Below, piece by piece: positions 1 to 6,794 of a DNA stretch of 18,889 nucleotides. Position numbers and translations under genes: made by a program. The DNA lies in contig JAZDHC010000181.1 of the NCBI GenBank assembly GCA_043806395.1, forward strand, positions 1 to 18,889, given 5' to 3'. Below the pieces are notes generated by a model, which did no database searches, was not told the DNA's origin, and was given only the letters and a program-made list of their open reading frames with translations. The first letter of the stretch is position 1. The number at the start of each line of letters is the position of its first letter. The stretch comes from CG2-30-40-21 sp043806395 (GTDB lineage Bacteria > UBA9089 > CG2-30-40-21).

Positions 1-60
1 ACTTTCATCGTTTTTCATATGATTCCTTTCGGGCAAGGGGACATCATCTACAGAATACAA

Positions 61-86
61 CCCCCTAACCCCCTTTTCTAAGGGGG
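61..86. repeat. C/G-rich hairpin repeat
   Basis: CCCCCTT (69-75) pairs perfectly with AAGGGGG (80-86) around a 4-nt loop, and a second C-run (61-65) precedes it. The run introduces a stop into the frame of the remnant at 82-225. It looks like a dispersed palindromic repeat rather than a terminator, because no T-tract follows. Confidence 0.55.
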
Positions 87-225
87 AATATTGCACTCTC
101 AACTAACCGCAAGCTTTCAAACAAAGGTGAACCGTCCCGATTATCTTTATTGCTGGGCAACGAAACTGGATATAGATATTCTACTTAAAAAAGCTTTTGA
201 TGAGGCAGGAATAAGAGATGAATAA
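82..225 (+). pseudogene. Tail of a broken gene, possibly nucleotidyltransferase-like
   Basis: An open frame runs to TAA at 223-225. Its last ~30 residues (RPDYLYCWATKLDIDILLKK followed by an acidic end) look like the C-terminal helix of a small cytosolic protein. They recall the ends of DUF6036/AbiEii-like nucleotidyltransferases, but this is a weak impression. The same frame is stopped at 79-81 inside the C/G-rich hairpin repeat, and no start codon or ribosome binding site precedes the conserved-looking part. I read it as a gene remnant whose upstream part was disrupted by repeat insertion. The window edge prevents a firmer call. Confidence 0.3.
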
Positions 226-287
226 ATGCTCAAACAGTGTTTGCAAGTAAAATCATCAAGATAGAAGTTACATTATTGGAGGTAAAT

Positions 288-1325
288 ATGATGGCAAAAA
301 AATTAATTGGCGAGGTATTAACGCGAAATGTTGTGTCTGTCTCTCCTGCAACACTTACCAGTGATGTTGTTTCTATCATGAGGGAGAAAAAAATAAGTTG
401 CGTTTTGGTCATGGATGGTAAAAAACCTGTAGGGATATTTACCGAAAGAAATCTTGTTCATTTGTTACATCAAGGGGGAGAGATAGGTGATAGAAATATT
501 GAAGAATTAATGAGCACACCTGTCTTAACCATGGGAAACAACACCAATATCTATGAGGCACACGATTTTCTTGAAAAACATGGTCTGCGGCATCTGGTGA
601 TTGTTGAGCCTGATGGCAGGGTTGCTGGCGTGGTAACTCAAACAGATATTATCGATAACCTTGAGACTGAATATTTTCTGGAACGCAAGAGTCTTTCCAA
701 AATAATGTCCAGAAATGTGGTTACCCTGAGGAAGGAGCAATTGGTACAGGATGCTATAGATATCATGGCTAAGGTTCTGGTTAGCTGTGTTCTGATAGAG
801 GACAATAATATTCCTGTAGGGATATTAACCGAGCGGGATATAACCAGATTGTTTCATGAGAATAAAAATATAGGCAGCCTGAAGATTGAAGAGGTGATGA
901 GCCAGCCTGTCCAAACCATATCACAGAGTATATCCCTTTATGAAATTACCATATCAATGACTCAAAAAAAGATTCGCAGATTGGTTGTTGTAGATGATAA
1001 TGGCTGCACTGCCGGCATTATTACCCAGCATGACATTGTCAAGGAATTGGAATGGAATTATATACAATCATTGCACACGATCATTCAGGAAAAAGAGGAA
1101 AAACTTGTTAAGGCAGAAAAAATGGCTACTGCAGCTCAAATTGCCAGAGAGGTTGCCCATGAGATACGAAATCCCTTGCAGGTGCTGACTGCCGGACTCT
1201 ATTATCTGCGGAAAATCTCCCCAGAGGATAATGTTGATAGCCACAAGGCAATGGAGAGGATGAATAATGCTATTTCAAGGATAAATGGGTTTGTGGATAA
1301 TCTGGTGCATGAGGCAATACAATAA
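288..1325 (+). CDS. Four-CBS-domain protein with C-terminal histidine kinase DHp domain and no ATPase domain
   Basis: A 345-residue soluble protein. Four CBS motifs form two Bateman modules at about residues 5-60, 70-125, 135-193 and 200-255, each ending in a TERN/TQTD/TERD/TQHD-type signature. Such modules usually bind adenine nucleotides. A short acidic/basic helix (256-280) leads into a HisKA/DHp domain with the H-box AHEIRNPLQ, putative phospho-acceptor His291, and a second DHp helix to the end. The stop follows immediately, so the HATPase_c domain (N, G1, F, G2 boxes) is absent. I chose the start at 288 because GGAGG lies 5 nt upstream; the frame is open to 237 but lacks a good site there. 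The DHp domain may be phosphorylated in trans or may serve as a dimerisation scaffold. A truncated kinase is the alternative. The TonB receptor follows 90 nt downstream. Confidence 0.88.
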   Translation: MMAKKLIGEVLTRNVVSVSPATLTSDVVSIMREKKISCVLVMDGKKPVGIFTERNLVHLLHQGGEIGDRNIEELMSTPVLTMGNNTNIYEAHDFLEKHGLRHLVIVEPDGRVAGVVTQTDIIDNLETEYFLERKSLSKIMSRNVVTLRKEQLVQDAIDIMAKVLVSCVLIEDNNIPVGILTERDITRLFHENKNIGSLKIEEVMSQPVQTISQSISLYEITISMTQKKIRRLVVVDDNGCTAGIITQHDIVKELEWNYIQSLHTIIQEKEEKLVKAEKMATAAQIAREVAHEIRNPLQVLTAGLYYLRKISPEDNVDSHKAMERMNNAISRINGFVDNLVHEAIQ

Positions 1326-1415
1326 GGGGTGTGAGAAATCTAAGATCCCTCACAGAGTAGTTTGGGATGACAGGGGAAGGCACAACGAAAGATAGTAAAT
1401 TCAGGGAGGTAGGTT

Positions 1416-3476
1416 ATGTGTAAGCAAACGATCGTTCTGGTTTTGGCATTGGTTTTTGGTTTTTGTCTTGAGGTAGCACCACTGACAAATGTGTGGGCTG
1501 AAGGGGTGGATGAGGAGGAATTGCTCTTTATGGAGATTCCATGCGTAATAGTTGCCAGCAGAATGGAAGAAAAGGTTACAGAAGCCCCTGGAATTATTAA
1601 GGTCTGGACTGCAGAAGAGATCCGTGAAATGGGAATTTACACATTGGATGAATTAGCACAGATCACGGCAGGCTATGGTGTAGAGGAAGCAGATGGTTTA
1701 CATGGTTTTGAGGTGAGGGGTTTTCATGGCAATGCATTTGACAATCAAAAGGTTTTGCTAATGATTAATGGTATGCCCATTAATATTGCCAGAAACGGAA
1801 GGGCATGGACTGGAGAAGAATTTCCACTATATTTTGCTAAAAGGGTTGAATTTCTCAAAGGACCATCCTCAGCACTTTACGGCAATGGTGCTGTCCTTGG
1901 TGTTATAAACATTGTAACAGAAGAACCGAAAGAAGACAAAGATCTTTTTGAGACTAAAATTTCAGCAGGTTCACCCGATGAGAGAACCAGATTTATGGGG
2001 CACTGCCTGATGAAAAAAAAGAATATATCGGGAGAGGTATGTTTTGGTTTTTACGGAAAAAATAATAGTGAAAAAATATTTGGTGGAGATAACAAGGTTC
2101 GGGATAATAAAAAGAACTGGAATCTTTTTTCAATATTTGATTGCACAGAAGATTCTCCCCTTAACGGACTGAAATTTGGTGTTTTTACTGCAAGCAATAG
2201 GGGTGGATTGGGTACTGGCTGGATAGGCACCACACACAAAATAGATGATTATACCTTTGAAACGCTTCAGCCATTTTTAGAGTACAATAAAAACCTGACC
2301 AATGAGTTGAGCCTTAACACCAAACTGCTTTTTCAGAGAGATGATGATATGGCGACATTCTTTGTAGGCGGTTCTGATGTAGGAAAATTTGGGCTTATTA
2401 GCAACCTTTATATGGGGGATGTGAGCTTGGTGTACAGCAGAGATAAGTTCAGTATGATTGGCGGGATTGCCTATGATAGAAGGTGGCATACAGGTGAAAA
2501 TAGCCATTTTTATATTTTTAGCAGTGGTACGATTACACAAGTTGCTGATTACTATTTTAATAAATCTAAAAGTTACACAATAAAATCTGCATATCTCCAA
2601 TTACAAAAAGAGTTCCCTGTATTACAGGGATTAAAGTCAACTATGGGTATCAGGCTTGATGACTGTACTAATTTAATTGAAGAGGGAAATAGTTTCTCAA
2701 AAACAAGTCCACGGATTGGATTTGTTCAAAGGGTAACTGATTGCTTAAATGTGAAACTATTATACGGTACAGCAATGAGGGGTCTGGGACTAAAGGAAAG
2801 CATAGATAATACGATGTATGCATCTGAATATGAGAGACAGACCGGGACAAAAACTACATATACAGCCAAACCTGAAACAATAGATACCTTGGAGACATCC
2901 GCAGCCTACCATACAAAAAGATTCCAAACCTCTGTTACTTATTTTAATAGTACCATGAAAAACCCTATTCGGGCATATAATGTACCAGTAGGAACTACAA
3001 CAGCATTTGTAGTTCCGTATCTTAATGTGGCAAAAGAGCAAAAGGCTCAAGGGGTTGAATTTGATTTTGATATTGGCATCCCTGATGGGAAATTCTTTGT
3101 CAACGCTACTATTCAAAAAAGTGAAACCTCTGATGGTAAAGAAATAGCCAATATTCCACAAACTAAACTTAATGCAGGCGTGCTGTATCACTTACCTGCT
3201 GACACGGATGTTTCTTTATTGATAAAAAATGCGAGGTATACAAAGAGGAGTACAACTGACGACTCTATTCTTTCTAAGCTTGGAGATAGGGTAGGGGATC
3301 ACGCCGTGGTTGATATTAATTGTATTAAGAAAATCAATGATGATATTCAGCTTGAACTAAAAATAAATAACTTATTTAATGAAGACTGGTATTATCCACA
3401 ACTCAGCGACACCCTGTTATTTGATCATCCACAACCGCGCAGAGGAGTCCTGCTTTCTATGGATGTAAAATTTTAG
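1416..3476 (+). CDS. TonB-dependent outer membrane receptor
   Basis: A 686-residue outer-membrane protein for energised uptake of a ligand such as a siderophore, haem, cobalamin or oligosaccharide; the substrate cannot be read from sequence. Residues 1-28 form a signal peptide ending near VWAEG. Next comes a short acidic segment with a TonB-box-like region (LLFMEIPCVIVASRMEEK). The plug domain (about 50-170) carries VWTAEEIREMG, the VLLMINGMPIN motif and a LKGPSSALYGNGAVLGVINI stretch, all typical of plugs. The remainder is a β-barrel ending in a terminal Phe (SMDVKF), the usual BAM recognition signal. The length fits the family. The start is set by GGGAGG 6 nt upstream. Near the N-terminus, 1472-1487 resembles the dispersed mini-element found elsewhere in the window (14 of 16 bases). 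Confidence 0.93.
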   Translation: MCKQTIVLVLALVFGFCLEVAPLTNVWAEGVDEEELLFMEIPCVIVASRMEEKVTEAPGIIKVWTAEEIREMGIYTLDELAQITAGYGVEEADGLHGFEVRGFHGNAFDNQKVLLMINGMPINIARNGRAWTGEEFPLYFAKRVEFLKGPSSALYGNGAVLGVINIVTEEPKEDKDLFETKISAGSPDERTRFMGHCLMKKKNISGEVCFGFYGKNNSEKIFGGDNKVRDNKKNWNLFSIFDCTEDSPLNGLKFGVFTASNRGGLGTGWIGTTHKIDDYTFETLQPFLEYNKNLTNELSLNTKLLFQRDDDMATFFVGGSDVGKFGLISNLYMGDVSLVYSRDKFSMIGGIAYDRRWHTGENSHFYIFSSGTITQVADYYFNKSKSYTIKSAYLQLQKEFPVLQGLKSTMGIRLDDCTNLIEEGNSFSKTSPRIGFVQRVTDCLNVKLLYGTAMRGLGLKESIDNTMYASEYERQTGTKTTYTAKPETIDTLETSAAYHTKRFQTSVTYFNSTMKNPIRAYNVPVGTTTAFVVPYLNVAKEQKAQGVEFDFDIGIPDGKFFVNATIQKSETSDGKEIANIPQTKLNAGVLYHLPADTDVSLLIKNARYTKRSTTDDSILSKLGDRVGDHAVVDINCIKKINDDIQLELKINNLFNEDWYYPQLSDTLLFDHPQPRRGVLLSMDVKF

Positions 3477-3543
3477 GGAGGTTAGATAACAGGATATGGT
3501 GCAGACAAAATCTGTGATACAGGAGAAGATGGCGATATAAGAT

Positions 3544-3820
3544 TATAGGGCACCTCTAAAAACCCACTGAAGCCACGCTGGCTGCGTTGTAAAGTCGCTC
3601 AAAATGCTCATTTACCACAAAGAGAAAGGCACAGAGGCACAGAGTTAGGAGAAGAGAAAATACAGAAATATTCTGTGCCTATCCTACTTCTTCATCTCTT
3701 CATAACTTTGTGCCTTTGTGCCTTTCCTTGCTTTGTGCCTTTCCTCATGTAAACTGCGCTTTTTCGCTTCTTTGCGCCTTGCCATCATCGACTTGATTGA
3801 GTTTTTAGAGGTGCCCTATA
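3544..3820. mobile_element. MITE-like element with perfect terminal inverted repeats
   Basis: The 20 bases at 3544-3563 are the exact reverse complement of 3801-3820. The outer four (TATA) are self-complementary, so the element may really be 3548-3816 with 16-bp termini (GGGCACCTCTAAAAAC) and a TATA target duplication. Inside is an imperfect inner inverted repeat: a GGCACAGAGGCACAGAG-type run near 3630 and a TTTGTGCCTTTGTGCC-type run near 3705. There is no transposase frame. This is a non-autonomous element, probably mobilised in trans by a DDE-type IS with the same ends. It occupies most of the 466-nt gap between the receptor and the XRE gene. Confidence 0.75.
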
Positions 3821-3863
3821 TTGAGGTAAGGACTCGTGGTAACTGCACCAAAGGAGAAATAAT

Positions 3864-3950
3864 ATGGGCATACTACCAAAGGGAATACCCCCAATCGTAT
3901 CTATTGTCGGACGAAAGAATAGTACGAGGAGGAATAAAGATAATGGATGA
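3864..3950 (+). CDS. 28-codon ORF, leader peptide or mobB-start remnant
   Basis: ATG at 3864 is preceded by AAAGGAG with good spacing, and the frame ends at TGA 3948-3950, overlapping the start of the XRE gene at 3943 by 8 nt. The peptide begins MGILPKGIPPIVSIVGRKNS. This resembles the N-terminus of MobB-type GTP-binding proteins just before the Walker A lysine, after which the similarity would be lost. It may be a truncated gene start, a coupling leader for the downstream gene, or chance. Confidence 0.3.
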   Translation: MGILPKGIPPIVSIVGRKNSTRRNKDNG

Positions 3951-4326
3951 CCTTAATAAGTTAATTACAAAAATAGATAAAGAATCTCCTGGGTTTAAAG
4001 AAAAAGTCAAAAAACGCTCACAAGAGATTCAAATTGCTTATCAATTAAGATTGACTCGAGAATCCCTAAATCTTACCCAAAAAGATGTAGCCGAGAAATG
4101 GAATATCCCTTCACAGGTGATTTCCAGAATTGAAAATGCTAAAGAAGACCGTATCTCTTTACATGCCTTAAATGAATATGCACAGATATTAGGATACAAT
4201 GTAAGGATGCAAAGGATTTGGGGTCAAACCTTCAAATTTCATTTATGGGAAAATCCCAATTCCAAAACCCCCAAAATCCTCTTCATCCTTCCAACACCCC
4301 TTATAATCATTCCTGTTAGCCAGTAG
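3943..4326 (+). CDS. Orphan XRE-family helix-turn-helix protein (antitoxin-like)
   Basis: A 127-residue DNA-binding protein. Residues 34-88 form an XRE/HigA-type HTH domain (LTRESLNLTQKDVAEKWN, then QVISRIENAKEDRISL and LNEYAQILGYNV). This domain usually belongs to the antitoxin of a RelE/HigB-type module that represses its own promoter. The start at ATG 3943 is set by GAGGAGG upstream. The frame stays open to 3718, but that extension only translates the MITE-like repeat and is rejected. No toxin gene lies on either side. From about residue 91 the protein reads a palindrome fragment (4215-4236) and then low-similarity sequence, so its native C-terminus was probably replaced by repeat DNA. The fold is clear; function as an antitoxin is inferred. 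Confidence 0.7.
   Translation: MDDLNKLITKIDKESPGFKEKVKKRSQEIQIAYQLRLTRESLNLTQKDVAEKWNIPSQVISRIENAKEDRISLHALNEYAQILGYNVRMQRIWGQTFKFHLWENPNSKTPKILFILPTPLIIIPVSQ
4215..4236 (+). repeat. Half-palindrome repeat copy 1 (GATTTGGGGTCAAA core)
   Basis: These 22 bases match 4816-4837 at 21 positions (GATTTGGGGTCAAA then C or T, then CTTCAAA). The core resembles one arm of REP-type palindromes of the GGGGTCAAA…TTTGACCCC kind. The complementary arm is missing here. This copy lies within the 3' end of the XRE gene and is translated. Confidence 0.6.
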
Positions 4327-4517
4327 CAAGTGCAATACTATTGTCAGATTGTCAATTAATCGTAATTAAAAAACCACTCCCTAATCCCAGAGCAAATGCA
4401 TCTAAATTTTACCAGGTAAAACCAGTGATAGCACTCGTTTTCTGCACCCTCCATCCCTATCAACAAAAAGCCAACCCCAACCCAGCAACAAACAATTCCC
4501 TGTGGCGGAAAAGATAT

Positions 4518-4646
4518 TCACCTTATCCATTCAAACTCAATCAATCCTTTTTTTTCGAGAACATCAAGTTCATGATGGTCAGAAGTAACCTTATTTGCGC
4601 CCTCCTCATTATTAAAATAAGCTATTATCGCACAGGCATCTAACAC
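4518..4646 (-). pseudogene. VapC PIN-domain toxin with large internal deletion
   Basis: The GTG start overlaps the vapB stop. The 42-residue product joins two halves of a PIN-domain ribonuclease. Residues 1-20 (VLDACAIIAYFNNEEGANKV) are the canonical N-terminus with the first catalytic Asp. Residues 21-42 (TSDHHELDVLEKKGLIEFEW then IR) are the canonical C-terminus. Intact VapC proteins are about 130 residues, so roughly 90 internal residues with the other acidic catalytic positions are gone. The frame is kept across the junction. It cannot be a working nuclease. Confidence 0.75.
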
Positions 4647-4789
4647 ATTAATCGATCAATCATATCCCATTCACCTTTCTTTTTAATAGTAACGACCACA
4701 TCTCTGAAAAGCACATTCTCCTTTATCCTTTTGGGAATAGTTATTATCCCTGATTTTGGGATACTTGTTCTAAATTGATATGTCTCCAT
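4640..4789 (-). CDS. VapB-like AbrB/SpoVT-type antitoxin
   Basis: A 49-residue protein beginning METYQF, with the swapped-hairpin AbrB signature SIPKSGIITIPKRIKE followed by a short β-strand run (VVVTIKKK). Such proteins bind operator DNA and neutralise a cognate PIN toxin. The start at 4789 is set by GAGGAGG 8 nt upstream; an in-frame extension to 4828 has no support. The stop overlaps the GTG start of the broken vapC at 4646, the coupling expected for a vapBC operon. It is somewhat short for the family. It survives although its toxin is deleted, so it may be an orphan regulator or a decaying gene. Confidence 0.62.
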   Translation of the reverse strand: METYQFRTSIPKSGIITIPKRIKENVLFRDVVVTIKKKGEWDMIDRLMC

Positions 4790-4815
4790 TCTTACAACCT
4801 CCTCGTATAATAAAT

Positions 4816-4837
4816 GATTTGGGGTCAAATCTTCAAA
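4816..4837 (+). repeat. Half-palindrome repeat copy 2
   Basis: Direct repeat of 4215-4236 with one mismatch, located just upstream of the vapB start (minus strand). With copy 1 it brackets the XRE tail and vapBC remnant, a span of about 600 bp. Confidence 0.6.
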
Positions 4838-4950
4838 AAAATAGGGTTATCGCCTCTTTATTTGCCCCCTTATCCTCATCCCATATTATCATTGTACTCT
4901 TTTATCTATACTCCAAGACCATAATCTTATCATCCTGACTGAAAGCAACC

Positions 4951-6021
4951 TCATTTATCCTCAATCTCCTCCAACCTGTTACCCATTGCCTTTACATCCC
5001 CAAACAACTTCGGTAATCTTTCCATGTATGCCTTTTGCCTCAATTCATCCCGATATGGTCGGGCAGGAAATCCAGATACAATGCTTTTTGGTGGAATATC
5101 CTTCATAACGCCAGCCTTTGCCCCAATTACAGAGTGATGGCCAATGGTAACATGGTCAGAAACAGCCCCTTTTCCGGCAATAATTACACCATCCTCTATT
5201 ATAGCACTGCCACCAATAGCTACTTGAGCCACTAAGATGCAATTTGCTCCAATCTTGACATTATGCCCAATCTGTACCAGATTATCAATCTTTGTTCCTG
5301 CTCCAATAATGGTAGAGCCAAGTGTTGCCCTATCTATGGTGGTATTTGCCCCAATTTCAACCCCATCCTCAATGATAACATTTCCTACCTGCGGAATCTT
5401 ATGATGTATTTCGTCCACTTTTACGAAACCAAAACCATCTGCACCGATGACACATCCGGAATGGATGATTACCTGCTTGCCAATAATGGTATTTTCGTAT
5501 ATGGAAACATTGCTATGAATGGTTGTCTCTTCTCCAATCTGCACGCCTTTGCCAACGGATACAAATGGATAGAGTATTACCCCATCGCCTATGATTGCCC
5601 CTGTATCAACAACAACGAGCGGGTAAATAGTTACGCCCTTGCCTATTTGAGCATTTTCTGCAATAATACTTGTTGGATGAATGGCAGGTGTGGGTTTTCC
5701 CTGAGGGTAAAACAAGTTAAGCAATAAGGATAATGCCAGCCTCGGATTTTTGACGCGAATAGCTGGTAGGGAGGTAGCACCTCTGGCAGGGGATTCCTGA
5801 ACATTTTCAGGAATGATAACGGCTGAGGCATGGATGGGCATGATTAGATGCTTGGGGTTAACAATTACGACTATTTGTCCATTGTCAGGGGTGATAGCCA
5901 TGCCAGAGGTGCTACCCCATTTTGCCTCATCCAGACCAGACACACCCGTTATTATAATATCTGGTGAACCAAGCAATTCTCCCTCAAGTAACCTTGCTAT
6001 TTCTGATAGGGTAATTGTCAT
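4951..6021 (-). CDS. lpxD: UDP-3-O-(3-hydroxyacyl)glucosamine N-acyltransferase
   Basis: A 356-residue enzyme that adds the second acyl chain, from acyl-ACP, to UDP-3-O-acylglucosamine in lipid A synthesis. The N-terminal uridine-binding domain (1-110) starts MTITLSEIARLLEGELLG. A left-handed β-helix of hexapeptide repeats spans about 112-330, with GADGFGFVKVDE, EIGANTTIDRATLGSTIIG and the catalytic-type His253 in QIGHNVKIG. Start 6021 fits the family and has GGAGA upstream; a GTG at 6066 would add an atypical leader. Two copies of a 16-bp dispersed element lie in the N-terminal domain, encoding GSTSGM near residue 36-41 and PARGATS near 78-84. Relative to the usual family sequence these segments look like insertions of roughly a dozen and eight residues. 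It is last in the bamA-skp-lpxD order; fabZ and lpxA do not follow. Confidence 0.95.
   Translation of the reverse strand: MTITLSEIARLLEGELLGSPDIIITGVSGLDEAKWGSTSGMAITPDNGQIVVIVNPKHLIMPIHASAVIIPENVQESPARGATSLPAIRVKNPRLALSLLLNLFYPQGKPTPAIHPTSIIAENAQIGKGVTIYPLVVVDTGAIIGDGVILYPFVSVGKGVQIGEETTIHSNVSIYENTIIGKQVIIHSGCVIGADGFGFVKVDEIHHKIPQVGNVIIEDGVEIGANTTIDRATLGSTIIGAGTKIDNLVQIGHNVKIGANCILVAQVAIGGSAIIEDGVIIAGKGAVSDHVTIGHHSVIGAKAGVMKDIPPKSIVSGFPARPYRDELRQKAYMERLPKLFGDVKAMGNRLEEIEDK
5773..5788 (+). repeat. 16-bp mini-element copy 1, inside lpxD
   Basis: Exact GGTAGCACCTCTGGCA. The local GAGGT-AGC-ACCTC forms a tiny hairpin. lpxD reads the opposite strand as PARGATS. It faces copy 2 across 112 nt. Confidence 0.85.
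5901..5916 (-). repeat. 16-bp mini-element copy 2, inside lpxD
   Basis: Exact reverse complement of the core (TGCCAGAGGTGCTACC on the plus strand). lpxD reads it in sense as GSTSG. It sits in the uridine-binding domain between KW and MAITPDN, where most LpxD proteins run directly into the VNPK strand. Confidence 0.85.
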
Positions 6022-6078
6022 GGCATTGTCTCCACAATCATAATCGTTCAACAAGATTCCACTCACCTACACCCCAGC

Positions 6079-6131
6079 CAGCGGGGGATAGAGAGGACGG
6101 TTAATCCGGCAACATCTCCATCCCCCCGCTG
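6079..6131. repeat. Hairpin in the skp-lpxD spacer
   Basis: CAGCGGGGGAT (6079-6089) can pair with ATCCCCCCGCTG (6120-6131), with one bulged C. It lies in the 155-nt spacer between skp and the chosen lpxD start and could slow or terminate transcripts on the minus strand. No T-tract is seen, so I call it a repeat rather than a terminator. Confidence 0.55.
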
Positions 6132-6139
6132 TCCTTACA

Positions 6140-6165
6140 GGGCGAACACATAGGTTCGCCCCTAC
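6140..6165 (-). repeat. GTAGGGG-type hairpin repeat, CGA/TCG variant
   Basis: On the minus strand this reads GTAGG, then GGCGAAC-CTATGT-GTTCGCC, then C, an 8-bp perfect stem (GGGCGAAC/GTTCGCCC). The same 26-mer occurs at 18820-18845 exactly and at 16080-16105 with one difference. Confidence 0.85.
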
Positions 6166-6176
6166 AAAGCCACTGA

Positions 6177-6728
6177 TTACTGTTTATCCTGACTGCTGGC
6201 TGTTGGTTTCTCACTTACCTTATTTCTTCCCTCAATTATCTTCATCACATCCTCAGTCAAATCCAATCCCTTTGCAGCATAAAGTGTACTGCCCTTTTCC
6301 ATAACCAACTGAAGATTCTTGGCTTTAGCAATCTCAGAGATAGCACCATAGATATCATCAACTATTTCCTTTGTTAATTCCTGCTCTTTGGTTTCTAATT
6401 CCCCACTCATATCTTCCTTATACTTCATTAGCTCGGCTATCTTGTCATTAATCACCTTTTTCTGCCTTTCCTTTTCCTCATCAGATAGAAGGGCATTGGC
6501 GTCGAGCTTTTCCTTTAGTCCCTTTATCTCCTCTTGTTTTGCCTGAAATATATTCTGGAATTTGGTTATATCCTGTTCCATATTTTCCTTAGCCTGCTGT
6601 GCCTTAGGATGGTTTTCAAATACTGCCTTTGTATCCACCAACCCAATATTAAACTCCGCCCTTGCATGACCTGCAAAACAGGTTAAAACCATAGCACTTA
6701 GTGCTATTAACAAACATCTCCTTAACAT
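6177..6728 (-). CDS. skp: OmpH/Skp-family periplasmic chaperone
   Basis: A 183-residue periplasmic protein that holds unfolded outer-membrane proteins on their way to BamA. Residues 1-24 are a signal peptide (ending HARA, with EFNIGLVDTKAVFENHPKAQ as the mature start typical of OmpH). Residues ~40-130 are a charged coiled coil (the Skp arms). The C-terminal part contains LQLVMEKGSTLYAAKGLDLT, the usual closing strand and helix, and then a Ser/Lys-rich tail. AGGAGG lies 7 nt before the start. It follows bamA by 66 nt and precedes lpxD, the conserved order. Confidence 0.93.
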   Translation of the reverse strand: MLRRCLLIALSAMVLTCFAGHARAEFNIGLVDTKAVFENHPKAQQAKENMEQDITKFQNIFQAKQEEIKGLKEKLDANALLSDEEKERQKKVINDKIAELMKYKEDMSGELETKEQELTKEIVDDIYGAISEIAKAKNLQLVMEKGSTLYAAKGLDLTEDVMKIIEGRNKVSEKPTASSQDKQ

Positions 6729-6794
6729 TTACTTGCCTCCTTAAATCTACGATTCTCCCATCTTATCAACTTATCAACTCATCAACCCCTTTCC

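Noticed and set aside
1330..1385. Hairpin ATCCC…GGGAT between the CBS gene and the TonB receptor
   Set aside because: Only a 5-bp stem with a long loop; possibly another decayed repeat, but not supportable.
2277..3191. Several minus-strand frames of 60-133 codons
   Set aside because: Antisense shadows of the TonB receptor barrel; no plausible domains.
3495..3539. 14-codon ORF after the TonB receptor
   Set aside because: Very short, composition unremarkable, stops before the MITE-like element; no similarity recognised.
3718..3942. N-terminal extension of the XRE frame starting MPFLALCLSS
   Set aside because: It translates the MITE-like repeat; a good ribosome binding site and normal family start are at 3943.
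4341..4643. 100-codon plus-strand frame
   Set aside because: Low-complexity product antisense to the vapC remnant, which has strong PIN-domain similarity; no ribosome binding site.
5263..5727. 154-codon plus-strand frame
   Set aside because: It is antisense to the clearly conserved hexapeptide region of lpxD.
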